Shown: positions 1-6,824, counted from the first letter of the stretch. The stretch is DNA of 8,039 bases from Gemmatimonadota bacterium (GCA_029862935.1 JAOTWK010000147.1:1-8039); one strand, 5' to 3'. Notes: generated from the sequence alone by a model not told the origin. Numbers and translations: made by a program.

Positions 1-663
1 TTCGGTGCGTCTGGGATCGATGACGATGATATCCGCTCCGCGCTTCGCCGCAGCCTCGAGCCGCGCCATGTCCAGCGGTGGGGAGTCCGTGGCGGGGTTG
101 GCTCCCCACACGACGAGGACTTCGGCCGACTCCATGTCGGTGAACATGTTCACCAACATGCGGCCCATCGTCACATGGGGCGCGATCATGGCGAATGACA
201 CGTAGCACAGCGCCCCGACGCCCATGGTGTTGGGCGAGCCGAACGGGAACAGGACATTGGAGGCAGACGAGACGGCAATGCCGGAAGGCTGAAACATGTC
301 GCACAGCGACAGCTCGAACGCGCCCCGGCCAGTGTAGATCGCCACAGCCTCGGGTCCGGACTCCGCCTTGATCGCGTTGAGGCGGTCAGCGATGGTGTCG
401 TACGCCTCGTCCCAACTGATGGGCTCGAACTCCAGCGTCCCCTTGGGGCCAGACCGCTTCAAGGGGGTGGGGATGCGGTGCTTCGAGTGGACGATTTCCG
501 GTGCGTGCTGCCCCCGCCGGCAGATCATGCCCAGGGGGTGGCCCGAATCGGGGCGGATGTCGACGAGCCGACCCTCGCTGCGCCCGATCTCCACCCAACA
601 CCCGGCCGGGCAGATCCCGCAGATGCCTGGTACCCATTCGGTGGCGTTGGTGGGCTGAGCCAT
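1..663 (-). CDS. Molybdopterin-dependent oxidoreductase, N-terminal part (runs off left edge)
   Basis: The 221 visible residues are the start of a large catalytic subunit of the DMSO reductase/formate dehydrogenase superfamily, which moves electrons between a substrate at a Mo- or W-bis-MGD centre and an Fe-S chain. Seen directly: a [4Fe-4S] motif C15-x2-C18-x3-C22-x25-C48; Arg50 at the position held by Lys44 in E. coli FdhF; WGANPATDSP at 186-195; and IDPRRTE at 215-221, which are typical MGD-binding segments. Cys153 (ALCYVS) lines up with the Cys/Sec metal ligand of NapA and FdhF, so it is the likely Mo ligand (inference). There is no twin-arginine signal; the Fe-S motif begins at residue 15, suggesting a cytoplasmic enzyme. 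The ATG is well supported: GAAGGA lies at 669-674, 5 nt upstream. It lies 55 nt downstream of the cyclophilin gene on the same strand. The substrate cannot be told from this fragment; the remainder of the gene is beyond base 1. Confidence 0.9.
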   Translation of the reverse strand, partial: MAQPTNATEWVPGICGICPAGCWVEIGRSEGRLVDIRPDSGHPLGMICRRGQHAPEIVHSKHRIPTPLKRSGPKGTLEFEPISWDEAYDTIADRLNAIKAESGPEAVAIYTGRGAFELSLCDMFQPSGIAVSSASNVLFPFGSPNTMGVGALCYVSFAMIAPHVTMGRMLVNMFTDMESAEVLVVWGANPATDSPPLDMARLEAAAKRGADIIVIDPRRTE

Positions 664-718
664 TGTGGTCCTTCGGGAAATCAGGGGATCGCTCGAGCCT
701 GCGGTGCACGGAGCAGCG

Positions 719-1360
719 CTAGTTGGCTCCGTCCTCTTGGAGGAACGCCCGCACGATGACGATGGGTTCCTCGGGCACCGCCTCGTTCGGCCCGCGGCGA
801 CGCGTCGGGATCTTGGCGATGGAGTCCACGACGTTCATTCCCCGGGTGACCGACCCGAATACGGCGTATCCCCATGGGACTTCGCGGCTCGCATTGTAGT
901 CAAGCCCCGCGTTGTCGACCAAGTTGATGAAGAACTGTGTCGTGGCGCCATGCGGGTCGGCAGTCCGGGCCATGGCGACGGTGCCGCGGAGGTTGCGGAG
1001 GCCGTTGTCGCCCTCGTTGTAGACGGGTGGGGCCGAAGAACGCCGGCGAGCCATTTCGGGAGTGTAGGTCCCCGCCTGGACCATGAACCCGGGCCGGACC
1101 CGGTGGAAGATGAGCCCGTCGAAGAACCCGATCTCGACGTGGCGTAGGAAGTTCTCAACAGTCCGCGGGGCACTCTCGCGGTCAAGCTGCAGGACAATGT
1201 TCCCCAGATTCGTCTCCAACACCACGGTGGGTGTCGGGTCGATAACCGGGGTGCCTTGGGCCGAGTCGGCGACCGCCGCCCTGTCGGGCTGGCCGCCCGA
1301 GCACGCGCTCGACACGAGAGCCAGTATCGCTGCCAACAGTGCTGTCGCGTTCCGGCGCAC
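719..1360 (-). CDS. Cyclophilin-type peptidyl-prolyl cis-trans isomerase, probable lipoprotein
   Basis: A 213-residue protein catalysing cis-trans isomerisation of X-Pro bonds, probably in the periplasm or at a membrane surface. Residues 1-20 form a lipoprotein-like signal: MRR, a hydrophobic stretch, then SSAC with Cys20 as the candidate lipidated residue. Ser at -3 makes the lipobox imperfect. A low-complexity linker follows to about residue 44. The cyclophilin fold then shows FHRVRPGFMVQAG at 85-97 (Arg87 is the equivalent of the catalytic Arg55 of human CypA), GTVAMAR at 126-132, QFFINL at 142-147 and GYAVFGSV at 164-171. The position of CypA Trp121 appears to be Leu153, as expected for bacterial, cyclosporin-insensitive types. 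The start is GTG; AGGGAG at 1367-1372 lies 6 nt upstream and supports it. The gene could be transcribed with the molybdoenzyme gene that follows. No special substrate can be inferred. Confidence 0.93.
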   Translation of the reverse strand: MRRNATALLAAILALVSSACSGGQPDRAAVADSAQGTPVIDPTPTVVLETNLGNIVLQLDRESAPRTVENFLRHVEIGFFDGLIFHRVRPGFMVQAGTYTPEMARRRSSAPPVYNEGDNGLRNLRGTVAMARTADPHGATTQFFINLVDNAGLDYNASREVPWGYAVFGSVTRGMNVVDSIAKIPTRRRGPNEAVPEEPIVIVRAFLQEDGAN

Positions 1361-1522
1361 ACCCTGCTCCCTGCAAACGGTTCGAAGATCGGTGTCCTTT
1401 GAAGGTGAACTGTAAACGGCGTCTTGACCAGCCCATGGCGGAAGCTCGCGGAGGGCGCGGGATTCGCTAGCTTAGTGCACGTCGACCGTCCAATGGGGGG
1501 AGTGGTGCAGCCGGAGAGCGAA
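1361..1522. promoter_or_regulatory. Divergent intergenic region between the cyclophilin and HEAT-domain carrier genes
   Basis: This 162-nt spacer must carry the promoters for both divergent transcripts. On the plus strand, TAGCTT at 1468-1473 is a candidate -10 element about 50 nt before the chosen ATG, but no good -35 element sits 16-18 nt upstream of it. On the minus strand, TTTACA (complement of 1411-1416) resembles a -35 element, but I find no matching -10 at normal spacing. A TTGACC at 1424-1429 also lacks a partner. A run of six G lies at 1495-1500. The region can be read as an N-terminal extension of the plus-strand gene (TTG at 1424, ATG at 1493), but neither start has a usable ribosome site. 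Confidence 0.4.
1513..1516 (+). promoter_or_regulatory. Ribosome binding site that decides the start of the HEAT-domain carrier
   Basis: GGAG lies 6 nt before the ATG at 1523. The other in-frame starts are poorer: TTG 1424 and ATG 1493 have no purine-rich site at normal distance, and GTG 1502/1505 abut the G-run directly. Starting at 1523 also places the first membrane helix immediately after the N terminus, as in the family. Confidence 0.6.
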
Positions 1523-3757
1523 ATGCAGCGCGCGTATCTGGCGGCCATTGTGGCGGCCGGGTTCATGATCGCCTTTCAGGTCGCCGCGAAAGCGACGCGG
1601 GACGCGCTGTTCCTTTCCAGCTTCGACGTGACCCTGTTGCCTCGGATGGTGGTCGTGTCTGCCGTCGTCTCCGTGCTGGCGGCCATCGTCGCGTCGCGTT
1701 GGATGCCCCGAGTAGGGCCGGGCCGTCTCGTCCCGGCGGCGTTCAATGCCAGTGCTATCCTCCTCCTGCTCGAGTGGTGGCTCGTCGGGCGCGCCCCGCG
1801 GGCCACCGCGATCGTCGTCTACCTCCATTACGGCGCCCTCGGCGCCATTCTCATCTCCGCCTTTTGGTCGGTTGTCAACGAGCGCTTCGATCCGCGGACG
1901 GCCAAGACGTACGTGGGGCGCATTGCCGCCGGCGGCACGGTGGGTGGGCTTCTCGGTGGTATCCTGACCGAGCGGGTTGGCGCTTATTTCTCCGTGGCGA
2001 CGATGCTGCCTATCCTGGCCGTCGTGCACGTGGTGTGTGCTGCGCTGGTGATGCTCGTGCGGCAGCGCGACGCGTCGACCGAGCCCGACCGTGAGCACGA
2101 CGTGTGGGTCGAGCCAGGCCTCGAGCGGTCCGGCGTCTCGATTGTCTGGGGCACACCGTACCTCCGTGGCCTGGTCCTCCTGGTGCTGTTGGTGACCATC
2201 AGTGAGGTGCTCATCGATTATGTGTTCAAGGCCAGGGCCACACAGGCATACGGCGGTGGTGAAGCGCTGCTGCGTCTGTTCGCGCTCTTCTACACCGGCG
2301 TCGCACTGCTCACCGTCGTGATCCAAGCTGCCGCGAGTCGGCCGGCGTTGCAGGGTCTGGGGCTCACACGAACCGTCGCGTTGTTGCCCGTAGGCGCGGC
2401 GATCGGGAGCATCGGGGCCATCATCGTGCCGGGCCTTTCCAGCGTGATGGTTGCTCGCGGAACTGAGTCCGTGGTTCGCAATGGTCTCTACCGGGCCGGC
2501 TACGAACTGCTCTTCACCCCGGTTGCCCGAGAACAGAAGCGGACCGCCAAGACCCTCATCGACGTCGGCGTGGTGCGGATCGGCGACATCGTCGGCAGTG
2601 GACTGGTGCAGGCGGCACTCCTGCTGTTGGCAGGTTTGGCAGGTGTGGTGACGACACGGTCGCTCCTGGGCATCGCCGTGTTCCTGTCCGTCGCGGCCGT
2701 CATTGTGGCATTGCGGCTCCGCGCCGGATACGTGCGCACGCTCGAGAAGAGCCTGCTCTCCCGCGCGATCGATCTCGATCTGGACGAGGTACAGGACGCG
2801 ATCACCCGAACGGCCGTGCTGCAGAGCGCCGCCACGCTGGGGCTCACGCGTATTCGCCCCAGCGTGGCGGATTCGGAAGCTTGGCGGGAGTCAGCAACCG
2901 AGGATCCCTCGGCACGAGCCGTCCCCACAGATCCCGAGGTCCAGCGGATCATCGATCTACGTTCCCGCAATGTTGCACGCGTGCGCGCGGCGCTCAGGGC
3001 GGGGCCGCTCGAGTTGGTGCACGTCCCGCACGTGGTACCGCTCCTTGCGTGGGACGATGTGTTGCATGATGCGATCGTGGCGCTGCGGGACGTGGCACCG
3101 CGCGTGACCGGGCAGTTGGTCGATCGGCTGCTCGACCGGTCGGAGGAGTTTGTCGTGCGGCGTCGTCTCCCGATCGTGCTCGCGTCGTGTCCGTCCGATC
3201 GTGCGGTGGATGGTCTGTTGCATGGGCTTGAAGATCCGCGGTTTGAAGTCCGCTACCGCTGCGGCCGGGCGCTCAACCGACTCATGGAGCTGAAGTCAGA
3301 TTTGGTGGTTGAGCGCGAGCGAGCATTCGCGGCCGTGTTGCGGGAGGTCGCGGTCGACCGGGGTGTCTGGGAAAGTCATCGGCTGCTGGACCGCATGGAG
3401 GACGAAGCGTGGTCTCCAGTGATGGACGAGGTGCTGCGCGACCGAGCGAACCGCGCGCTCGAACACGTGTTCACGATCCTGGCACTCGTGTTGCCGCGTC
3501 AGCCGCTCAAGGTGGCCTTTCGCGGGTTACACACAGACGATCGTTTGCTGCGCGGCACGGCACTCGAGTATCTCGAGACCGCCCTGCCAGAGCAGATCAA
3601 GCGATCCGTGTGGCCATTCTTGGAAGGGGCGGGGAAGCCTCAGGCTCCACGCCGTTCGACGCAGGAAGTGCTCGACGATCTGTTGCAGTCGAATCAGTCG
3701 ATCGCGCTGAACCTGGAGCAGCTGCGCAAACTCCGCGACTCATCCGGCGACGAGTAA
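1523..3757 (+). CDS. ATP/ADP-translocase-family (NTT/MFS-like) membrane protein with C-terminal HEAT-like domain
   Basis: A 744-residue protein, counted from ATG 1523. Residues about 4-400 are strongly hydrophobic, with around a dozen membrane segments. Residues about 490-700 are soluble and built of helical pairs like HEAT repeats, clearest at about 501-590. Family signatures: K23-x2-R26-D-x-L in the first helix; F114-W115-x3-N with Lys128 further on; and LF-x-P-x2-RE-x-K-x2-AK-x3-D-x4-R-x-GD at 330-355. These recur with identical internal spacing in the convergent neighbour at 3769-5214. Classical members exchange ATP for ADP in obligate intracellular bacteria and plastids. Versions in free-living bacteria with added HEAT or other soluble domains have no settled function, so nucleotide transport is not assigned here. 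The last ~40 residues are charged and likely helical. The gene ends 11 nt from the oppositely oriented neighbour, and no terminator fits in that gap. Family assignment is fairly secure; substrate unknown. Confidence 0.82.
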   Translation: MQRAYLAAIVAAGFMIAFQVAAKATRDALFLSSFDVTLLPRMVVVSAVVSVLAAIVASRWMPRVGPGRLVPAAFNASAILLLLEWWLVGRAPRATAIVVYLHYGALGAILISAFWSVVNERFDPRTAKTYVGRIAAGGTVGGLLGGILTERVGAYFSVATMLPILAVVHVVCAALVMLVRQRDASTEPDREHDVWVEPGLERSGVSIVWGTPYLRGLVLLVLLVTISEVLIDYVFKARATQAYGGGEALLRLFALFYTGVALLTVVIQAAASRPALQGLGLTRTVALLPVGAAIGSIGAIIVPGLSSVMVARGTESVVRNGLYRAGYELLFTPVAREQKRTAKTLIDVGVVRIGDIVGSGLVQAALLLLAGLAGVVTTRSLLGIAVFLSVAAVIVALRLRAGYVRTLEKSLLSRAIDLDLDEVQDAITRTAVLQSAATLGLTRIRPSVADSEAWRESATEDPSARAVPTDPEVQRIIDLRSRNVARVRAALRAGPLELVHVPHVVPLLAWDDVLHDAIVALRDVAPRVTGQLVDRLLDRSEEFVVRRRLPIVLASCPSDRAVDGLLHGLEDPRFEVRYRCGRALNRLMELKSDLVVERERAFAAVLREVAVDRGVWESHRLLDRMEDEAWSPVMDEVLRDRANRALEHVFTILALVLPRQPLKVAFRGLHTDDRLLRGTALEYLETALPEQIKRSVWPFLEGAGKPQAPRRSTQEVLDDLLQSNQSIALNLEQLRKLRDSSGDE

Positions 3758-3768
3758 CCGGGTTCTCT

Positions 3769-5214
3769 TCAGGCCGTCACAGCTGCCAGCCGCCGATAGC
3801 GTTTCCCGATCAACACCGCCACCACGATCCAGATGCCGACGAGTACGAGATTGACCGCAGCCAGTTGCGTATAGGCGAACCCGAGGAGCGCTGTCGCACC
3901 CAGCCACGTGACCGCTGCCATGACGTCCCCCGCCCGCTGCGAGAACGAGTCCACCACCTGCTTGGCCTTGTACTTCTCTTCTCGCGTTGTCGGCAGGAAG
4001 AGCGCATGTCGCACGGTGTTGTTCAGCGAGTAGTCGGCTGCGTTCTCTCCAGTCTTGGCCCACCGGACGGCGGCGAGCAAGGGGACGAATAGAATGAGCG
4101 AATATGCCATGAAGGACACGATTGGGAGGATGAGCAGCGCGGCTGGAATCTTGAGGTGTTTGATGATGCGCGAGACGAGGAAGAGCTGCACCAGCATCCC
4201 TACGAGGTTCACCGTGCCTTGGAACCCAGAGTAGAAGCGCCCAATGATCTCCTCCTCAGTTGCGACCCCACTCGCGGCAGCACGGTCGGCTGCGTCCGTA
4301 ATGAATGCCGAGAGGATGAACTCTCCACTTGTGTTGACCCAGTTGAGCAGCAGCACGAGGAGTGCCATCAGCAGCAGATAGCGGTTGCGCCAGACGAGCT
4401 GGAACGCGCCACCCGTCGATTTCGGTGGCTCATCCGCTACCACCTCTTCCGACGTGATCGCTCGAAACGTCCCACTCTCTTTTTGATACTCCGCGTCCGG
4501 TGCGCGGAACTCCCCGGTCGCCGCGCGAAACTGCCCGGTCGCCGCGGGCATCGTGCCGGTCGTGAGAACATCCGGAAGCAACGCCTCGGTACGTCGGCGC
4601 TCTCGGCTGTCGACGATATTGGTGACTACCACCCCAAGGAGAAGAAGTCCGCCGGCAATGAGCAGGGCGAACCCAATGCCAACGGCGCTCTGCAGCACGC
4701 CGGTGACCCAAGCCCCCGCCACGGCACCCGACGCCGATCCAAAGCCGACGATCGGAAACAGCCGTTTGCCTTCATCGGTGGTATAGACGTCGTTGGCGAA
4801 CGCCCAAAACTGCGCAATGACCATGACGTTGAAGACCCCGAGCCAGATGTAGAACGCGATGCCGATCGGGATGTCGAGCGTGTAGAGCACATAGAAGACG
4901 GCGAGGCACACGACGAAGAACGTGGTGACGACATTGATGAGGCGACGGCGCGGCACGCGTGAGGCAATGGCGCCGTAGAGGGGAACCGCCGCCAGCAGCA
5001 CGATAGCCTGCCCTCCTGCCGACAAAGCCTTGCCCTCGACCTCGGCCTGGGTGAGCACGAGCACTTCGCGCAACACCTTCATGATCGAGTACGCCACGAA
5101 GATCAGGAAGATGTTGAGCGTCAGCAGAAGCGCAGTCGTCGACTCGCCCGCCCGAATGTCCGTGACGAGCCGCAGAAGTCGGTCGATGAGACTCCGCCGT
5201 GGCTGCGTGTTCAT
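3769..5214 (-). CDS. ATP/ADP-translocase-family (NTT/MFS-like) membrane protein, no HEAT domain
   Basis: A 481-residue polytopic membrane protein related to the gene at 1523-3757. Signatures seen: K46-x2-R49-E-x-L in the first helix; F136-W137-x3-N141 with Lys150; and L405-F406-x-P-x2-R411-E412-x-K414-x2-A417-K418-x3-D422-x4-R427-x-G429-D430. Membrane segments fill about 28-200 and 278-470. Between them is a long cytoplasmic-type loop (about 201-275) holding a heptad peptide repeat (219-253). The length matches single-domain NTT/Tlc-like carriers. The start is ATG; GAAAGG (complement of 5225-5230) lies 10 nt upstream, a rather long spacing. It follows nhaA by 33 nt on the same strand, so the two are probably one operon, suggesting a membrane-transport or energy role beside Na+/H+ exchange. 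Substrate is unknown; ATP/ADP exchange should not be assumed in what looks like a free-living organism. Confidence 0.82.
   Translation of the reverse strand: MNTQPRRSLIDRLLRLVTDIRAGESTTALLLTLNIFLIFVAYSIMKVLREVLVLTQAEVEGKALSAGGQAIVLLAAVPLYGAIASRVPRRRLINVVTTFFVVCLAVFYVLYTLDIPIGIAFYIWLGVFNVMVIAQFWAFANDVYTTDEGKRLFPIVGFGSASGAVAGAWVTGVLQSAVGIGFALLIAGGLLLLGVVVTNIVDSRERRRTEALLPDVLTTGTMPAATGQFRAATGEFRAPDAEYQKESGTFRAITSEEVVADEPPKSTGGAFQLVWRNRYLLLMALLVLLLNWVNTSGEFILSAFITDAADRAAASGVATEEEIIGRFYSGFQGTVNLVGMLVQLFLVSRIIKHLKIPAALLILPIVSFMAYSLILFVPLLAAVRWAKTGENAADYSLNNTVRHALFLPTTREEKYKAKQVVDSFSQRAGDVMAAVTWLGATALLGFAYTQLAAVNLVLVGIWIVVAVLIGKRYRRLAAVTA
4456..4560 (-). repeat. In-frame 21-nt (7-residue) tandem repeat, five units, TG-x-FRA type
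   Basis: Inside the central loop of the carrier at 3769-5214, residues 219-253 fall into five exact seven-residue steps: TGTMPAA, TGQFRAA, TGEFRAP, DAEYQKE, SGTFRAI. Units 1, 2, 3 and 5 share [ST]-G-x-[FM]-[RP]-A; unit 4 has decayed. At DNA level 4502-4522 and 4523-4543 are near-identical 21-mers (2 mismatches), and 4544-4564 is a weaker copy. The repeat is in frame and does not break the protein. It looks like recent slippage or duplication of a short linear motif in a flexible loop. Confidence 0.75.
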
Positions 5215-5247
5215 GGTTGACCCGCCTTTCGTCTCACGAGCCGCTCA

Positions 5248-6690
5248 TCATGGAAACCCGGTTCCCTGGAGCTCGCCCTGCCAAAGTGCCTCAATCTCGG
5301 CATTGCTCTCGCCGATGGACTCACCGGCCGCCGGCTCCGCAAGCGGCAACAGCACCCGGCCGCCAATGAGCGCAACCGCTCCCGCTGCGCCCGTGGCCAT
5401 AAGGACCCCCAGCTTCGAAATGGCAAGGAGACCAGGATCGGCGAACGCGAGCTCCGAGATGAAGATCGCCATCGTGAAACCGATGCCCGCGGTCACGCCG
5501 ACGATCCCCATGCTCCGCCAGGTGACCCCCTGCGGAAGCACGCACAGCCCGAGTCGCACGCTGATCCAACTCGCAGCGAGGACGCCAAGCGGCTTGCCGA
5601 TGAAGAGTCCCAAGGTGACGCCCAGCAACACGGTCGTGGCGCCGGGTGCGCCGAATTCGATGCCACCCAAGTTGACGCCCGCGTTGGCGAGGGCGAAGAG
5701 CGGCATGATGCCGTATGCTACCCACGGATGAAGTGCCGCTTCACCGCGGACGCCTGGAGACACGGCTTCACGCCGCGCTTCGGCGAGACGGCCCAGTGGC
5801 TCGAGGAGGTCATGGTCGTCGCCACCTTCGGCGACGCGTTGCTCGAAATCACGGATGGCGCTCTGTGCGACGTTGACGAAGCCTTCCGGACCGAACCATG
5901 CGCGTACCGGGATCGTGAGGCCCAGCACCACGCCTGCGATCGTCGGGTGGATGCCTGCCTGGTACAGACCGGTCCACATGAGGAGGAAGGGGAACGCGAA
6001 CACCAAACCGGGCCGGATACCGACCCACAACATCGCCAGGGTGAGCAGGAACCCTCCCACGGCCACCGCGAGTCCCTGCACGGCGAATCCGCCGGAATAG
6101 AACACCGCGATGACCAGGATCGCGCCAATGTCGTCGATGATGGCAAAGGCAAGGAGCAAGACCCGTAGTGCGGGATGGACTCGTTTGCCAAGTAGTACCA
6201 GAACGCCCACCGCGAACGCGATGTCCGTCGCCATCGGCACGCCCCACCCCGTGACCCCGGGTCCGCTCGGATTGAACGCGAAGTAGATGCCGGCCGGAAT
6301 CGCCATGCCACCGATCGCTGCGGCGATCGGGAGGGCGGCCCGACGCCTGTCCGCCAACGCGCCGTGCACCATTTCTCGCTTGATCTCGAGCCCAACCAGC
6401 AAGAAGAACACGGCCATGAGCAGATCGTTGATCCAGAAATGCAGCGATTTCTCGACCGTCCACTCCCCGGCGCCGAACCGAATGGGCGTGTGCCACAGGG
6501 TGTCGTAGCTGGCTGCCCAAGGTGAGTTGGCCCAGACCAGTGCCACGGCCGCGGCGCTCAACAGAAGAATTCCGCTTGCGGCTTCGACGTGGAGAAACCG
6601 CTCGATCGGGCGGAACATCGCCTCGGCTGCACGGCGCGCGGGTTGCCACGCTTCCGGTGGCGGTGCACTGTGTGCGGGTCTCGTGATCAC
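5248..6690 (-). CDS. nhaA: Na+/H+ antiporter NhaA
   Basis: An inner-membrane antiporter that expels Na+ (or Li+) in exchange for protons, serving pH and sodium homeostasis. It is 480 residues from GTG 6690. Family motifs: FLHVEAASGILLL near the N terminus; ATDIAFAVGV with Asp156 (E. coli Asp133); AFAIIDDIGAI with Asp186-Asp187 (Asp163-Asp164; the 30-residue spacing from the first Asp is the same as in E. coli); LHPWVAY and PLFALANAGV; and FIGKPLG with Lys366 (Lys300). All ion-binding residues are present. The loop before LHPWVAY is about 43 residues longer than in E. coli, and there is an acidic C-terminal tail. Start choice: the frame is open to 6933, but that would overlap the divergent kinase gene and encode an arginine-rich non-family leader. 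GTG 6690 has GAGAGG (complement of 6695-6700) 4 nt upstream. ATG 6717 and ATG 6618 (456 residues) are alternatives. Confidence 0.95.
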   Translation of the reverse strand: MITRPAHSAPPPEAWQPARRAAEAMFRPIERFLHVEAASGILLLSAAAVALVWANSPWAASYDTLWHTPIRFGAGEWTVEKSLHFWINDLLMAVFFLLVGLEIKREMVHGALADRRRAALPIAAAIGGMAIPAGIYFAFNPSGPGVTGWGVPMATDIAFAVGVLVLLGKRVHPALRVLLLAFAIIDDIGAILVIAVFYSGGFAVQGLAVAVGGFLLTLAMLWVGIRPGLVFAFPFLLMWTGLYQAGIHPTIAGVVLGLTIPVRAWFGPEGFVNVAQSAIRDFEQRVAEGGDDHDLLEPLGRLAEARREAVSPGVRGEAALHPWVAYGIMPLFALANAGVNLGGIEFGAPGATTVLLGVTLGLFIGKPLGVLAASWISVRLGLCVLPQGVTWRSMGIVGVTAGIGFTMAIFISELAFADPGLLAISKLGVLMATGAAGAVALIGGRVLLPLAEPAAGESIGESNAEIEALWQGELQGTGFP

Positions 6691-6722
6691 TGCGCCTCTC
6701 GCTGGCTCACACAACATCTCCG

Positions 6723-6738
6723 GTTCGGGCGTCCGAAC
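6723..6738. repeat. Inverted repeat GTTCGG-4 nt-CCGAAC upstream of nhaA
   Basis: A perfect 6-bp inverted repeat (6723-6728 with 6733-6738) around a 4-nt loop. On the minus strand it falls at the predicted transcription start of nhaA, 33 nt before GTG 6690, so it could be an operator overlapping the start site or a hairpin at the mRNA 5' end. It is short enough to occur by chance. Confidence 0.35.
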
Positions 6739-6742
6739 TGGG

Positions 6743-6770
6743 AGAATACGCACGGCCTCCGCGGGCGCAA
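6743..6770 (-). promoter_or_regulatory. Candidate sigma70-type promoter for nhaA and the downstream carrier
   Basis: Read on the minus strand: TTGCGC (complement of 6765-6770), a 16-nt spacer, then TATTCT (complement of 6743-6748). The -10 matches TATAAT at 4 of 6 positions and the -35 keeps TTG. Transcription would begin near 6736, leaving a leader of about 45 nt before GTG 6690. This placement argues against the longer N-terminal reading of nhaA. Prediction by eye only. Confidence 0.4.
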
Positions 6771-6812
6771 GGAGGAACCTGCGGCTGGGTGTCCCTCGCG
6801 AGACCCGCGTGG

Positions 6813-6818
6813 TAACGT
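6813..6818 (+). promoter_or_regulatory. Weak -10-like element directly before the kinase ATG
   Basis: TAACGT ends 6 nt before the ATG at 6825. The ATG has no Shine-Dalgarno sequence, and an in-frame TAA at 6813 prevents any earlier start. If this is the -10 element, transcription would start at or next to the A of the ATG, giving a leaderless mRNA. The element matches the consensus poorly and no -35 is evident, so this is tentative. Confidence 0.2.
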
Positions 6819-6824
6819 TGGCCG

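Noticed and set aside
1424..1522. 33-residue N-terminal extension of the HEAT-domain carrier from TTG 1424
   Set aside because: The start codon is rare, no ribosome site precedes it, and the family fold begins right after ATG 1523, which has GGAG at good spacing.
835..1566. Minus-strand open frame of 243 codons across the cyclophilin gene and the divergent spacer
   Set aside because: It is out of frame with the clear cyclophilin and is Ser/Arg/Pro-rich low-complexity sequence, a shadow frame.
1472..2326. Long minus-strand open frame (284 codons) opposite the HEAT-domain carrier
   Set aside because: The translation is rich in His, Arg, Gly and Asp with no family motif, and it lies antisense to clear membrane-helix coding sequence. 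It is a by-product of high GC.
3409..4092. Plus-strand open frame of 227 codons spanning the convergent junction
   Set aside because: It overlaps two well-supported genes in other frames and has an Arg-rich composition with no recognisable domain.
4156..4962. Plus-strand open frame of 268 codons opposite the 481-residue carrier
   Set aside because: It is highly charged (Arg, Glu, Asp, His) and antisense to conserved transporter motifs, so it is not a gene.
6795..6802. CTCGCGAG palindrome upstream of the kinase
   Set aside because: It is an 8-bp palindrome with no extended symmetry, as expected by chance at this GC content.
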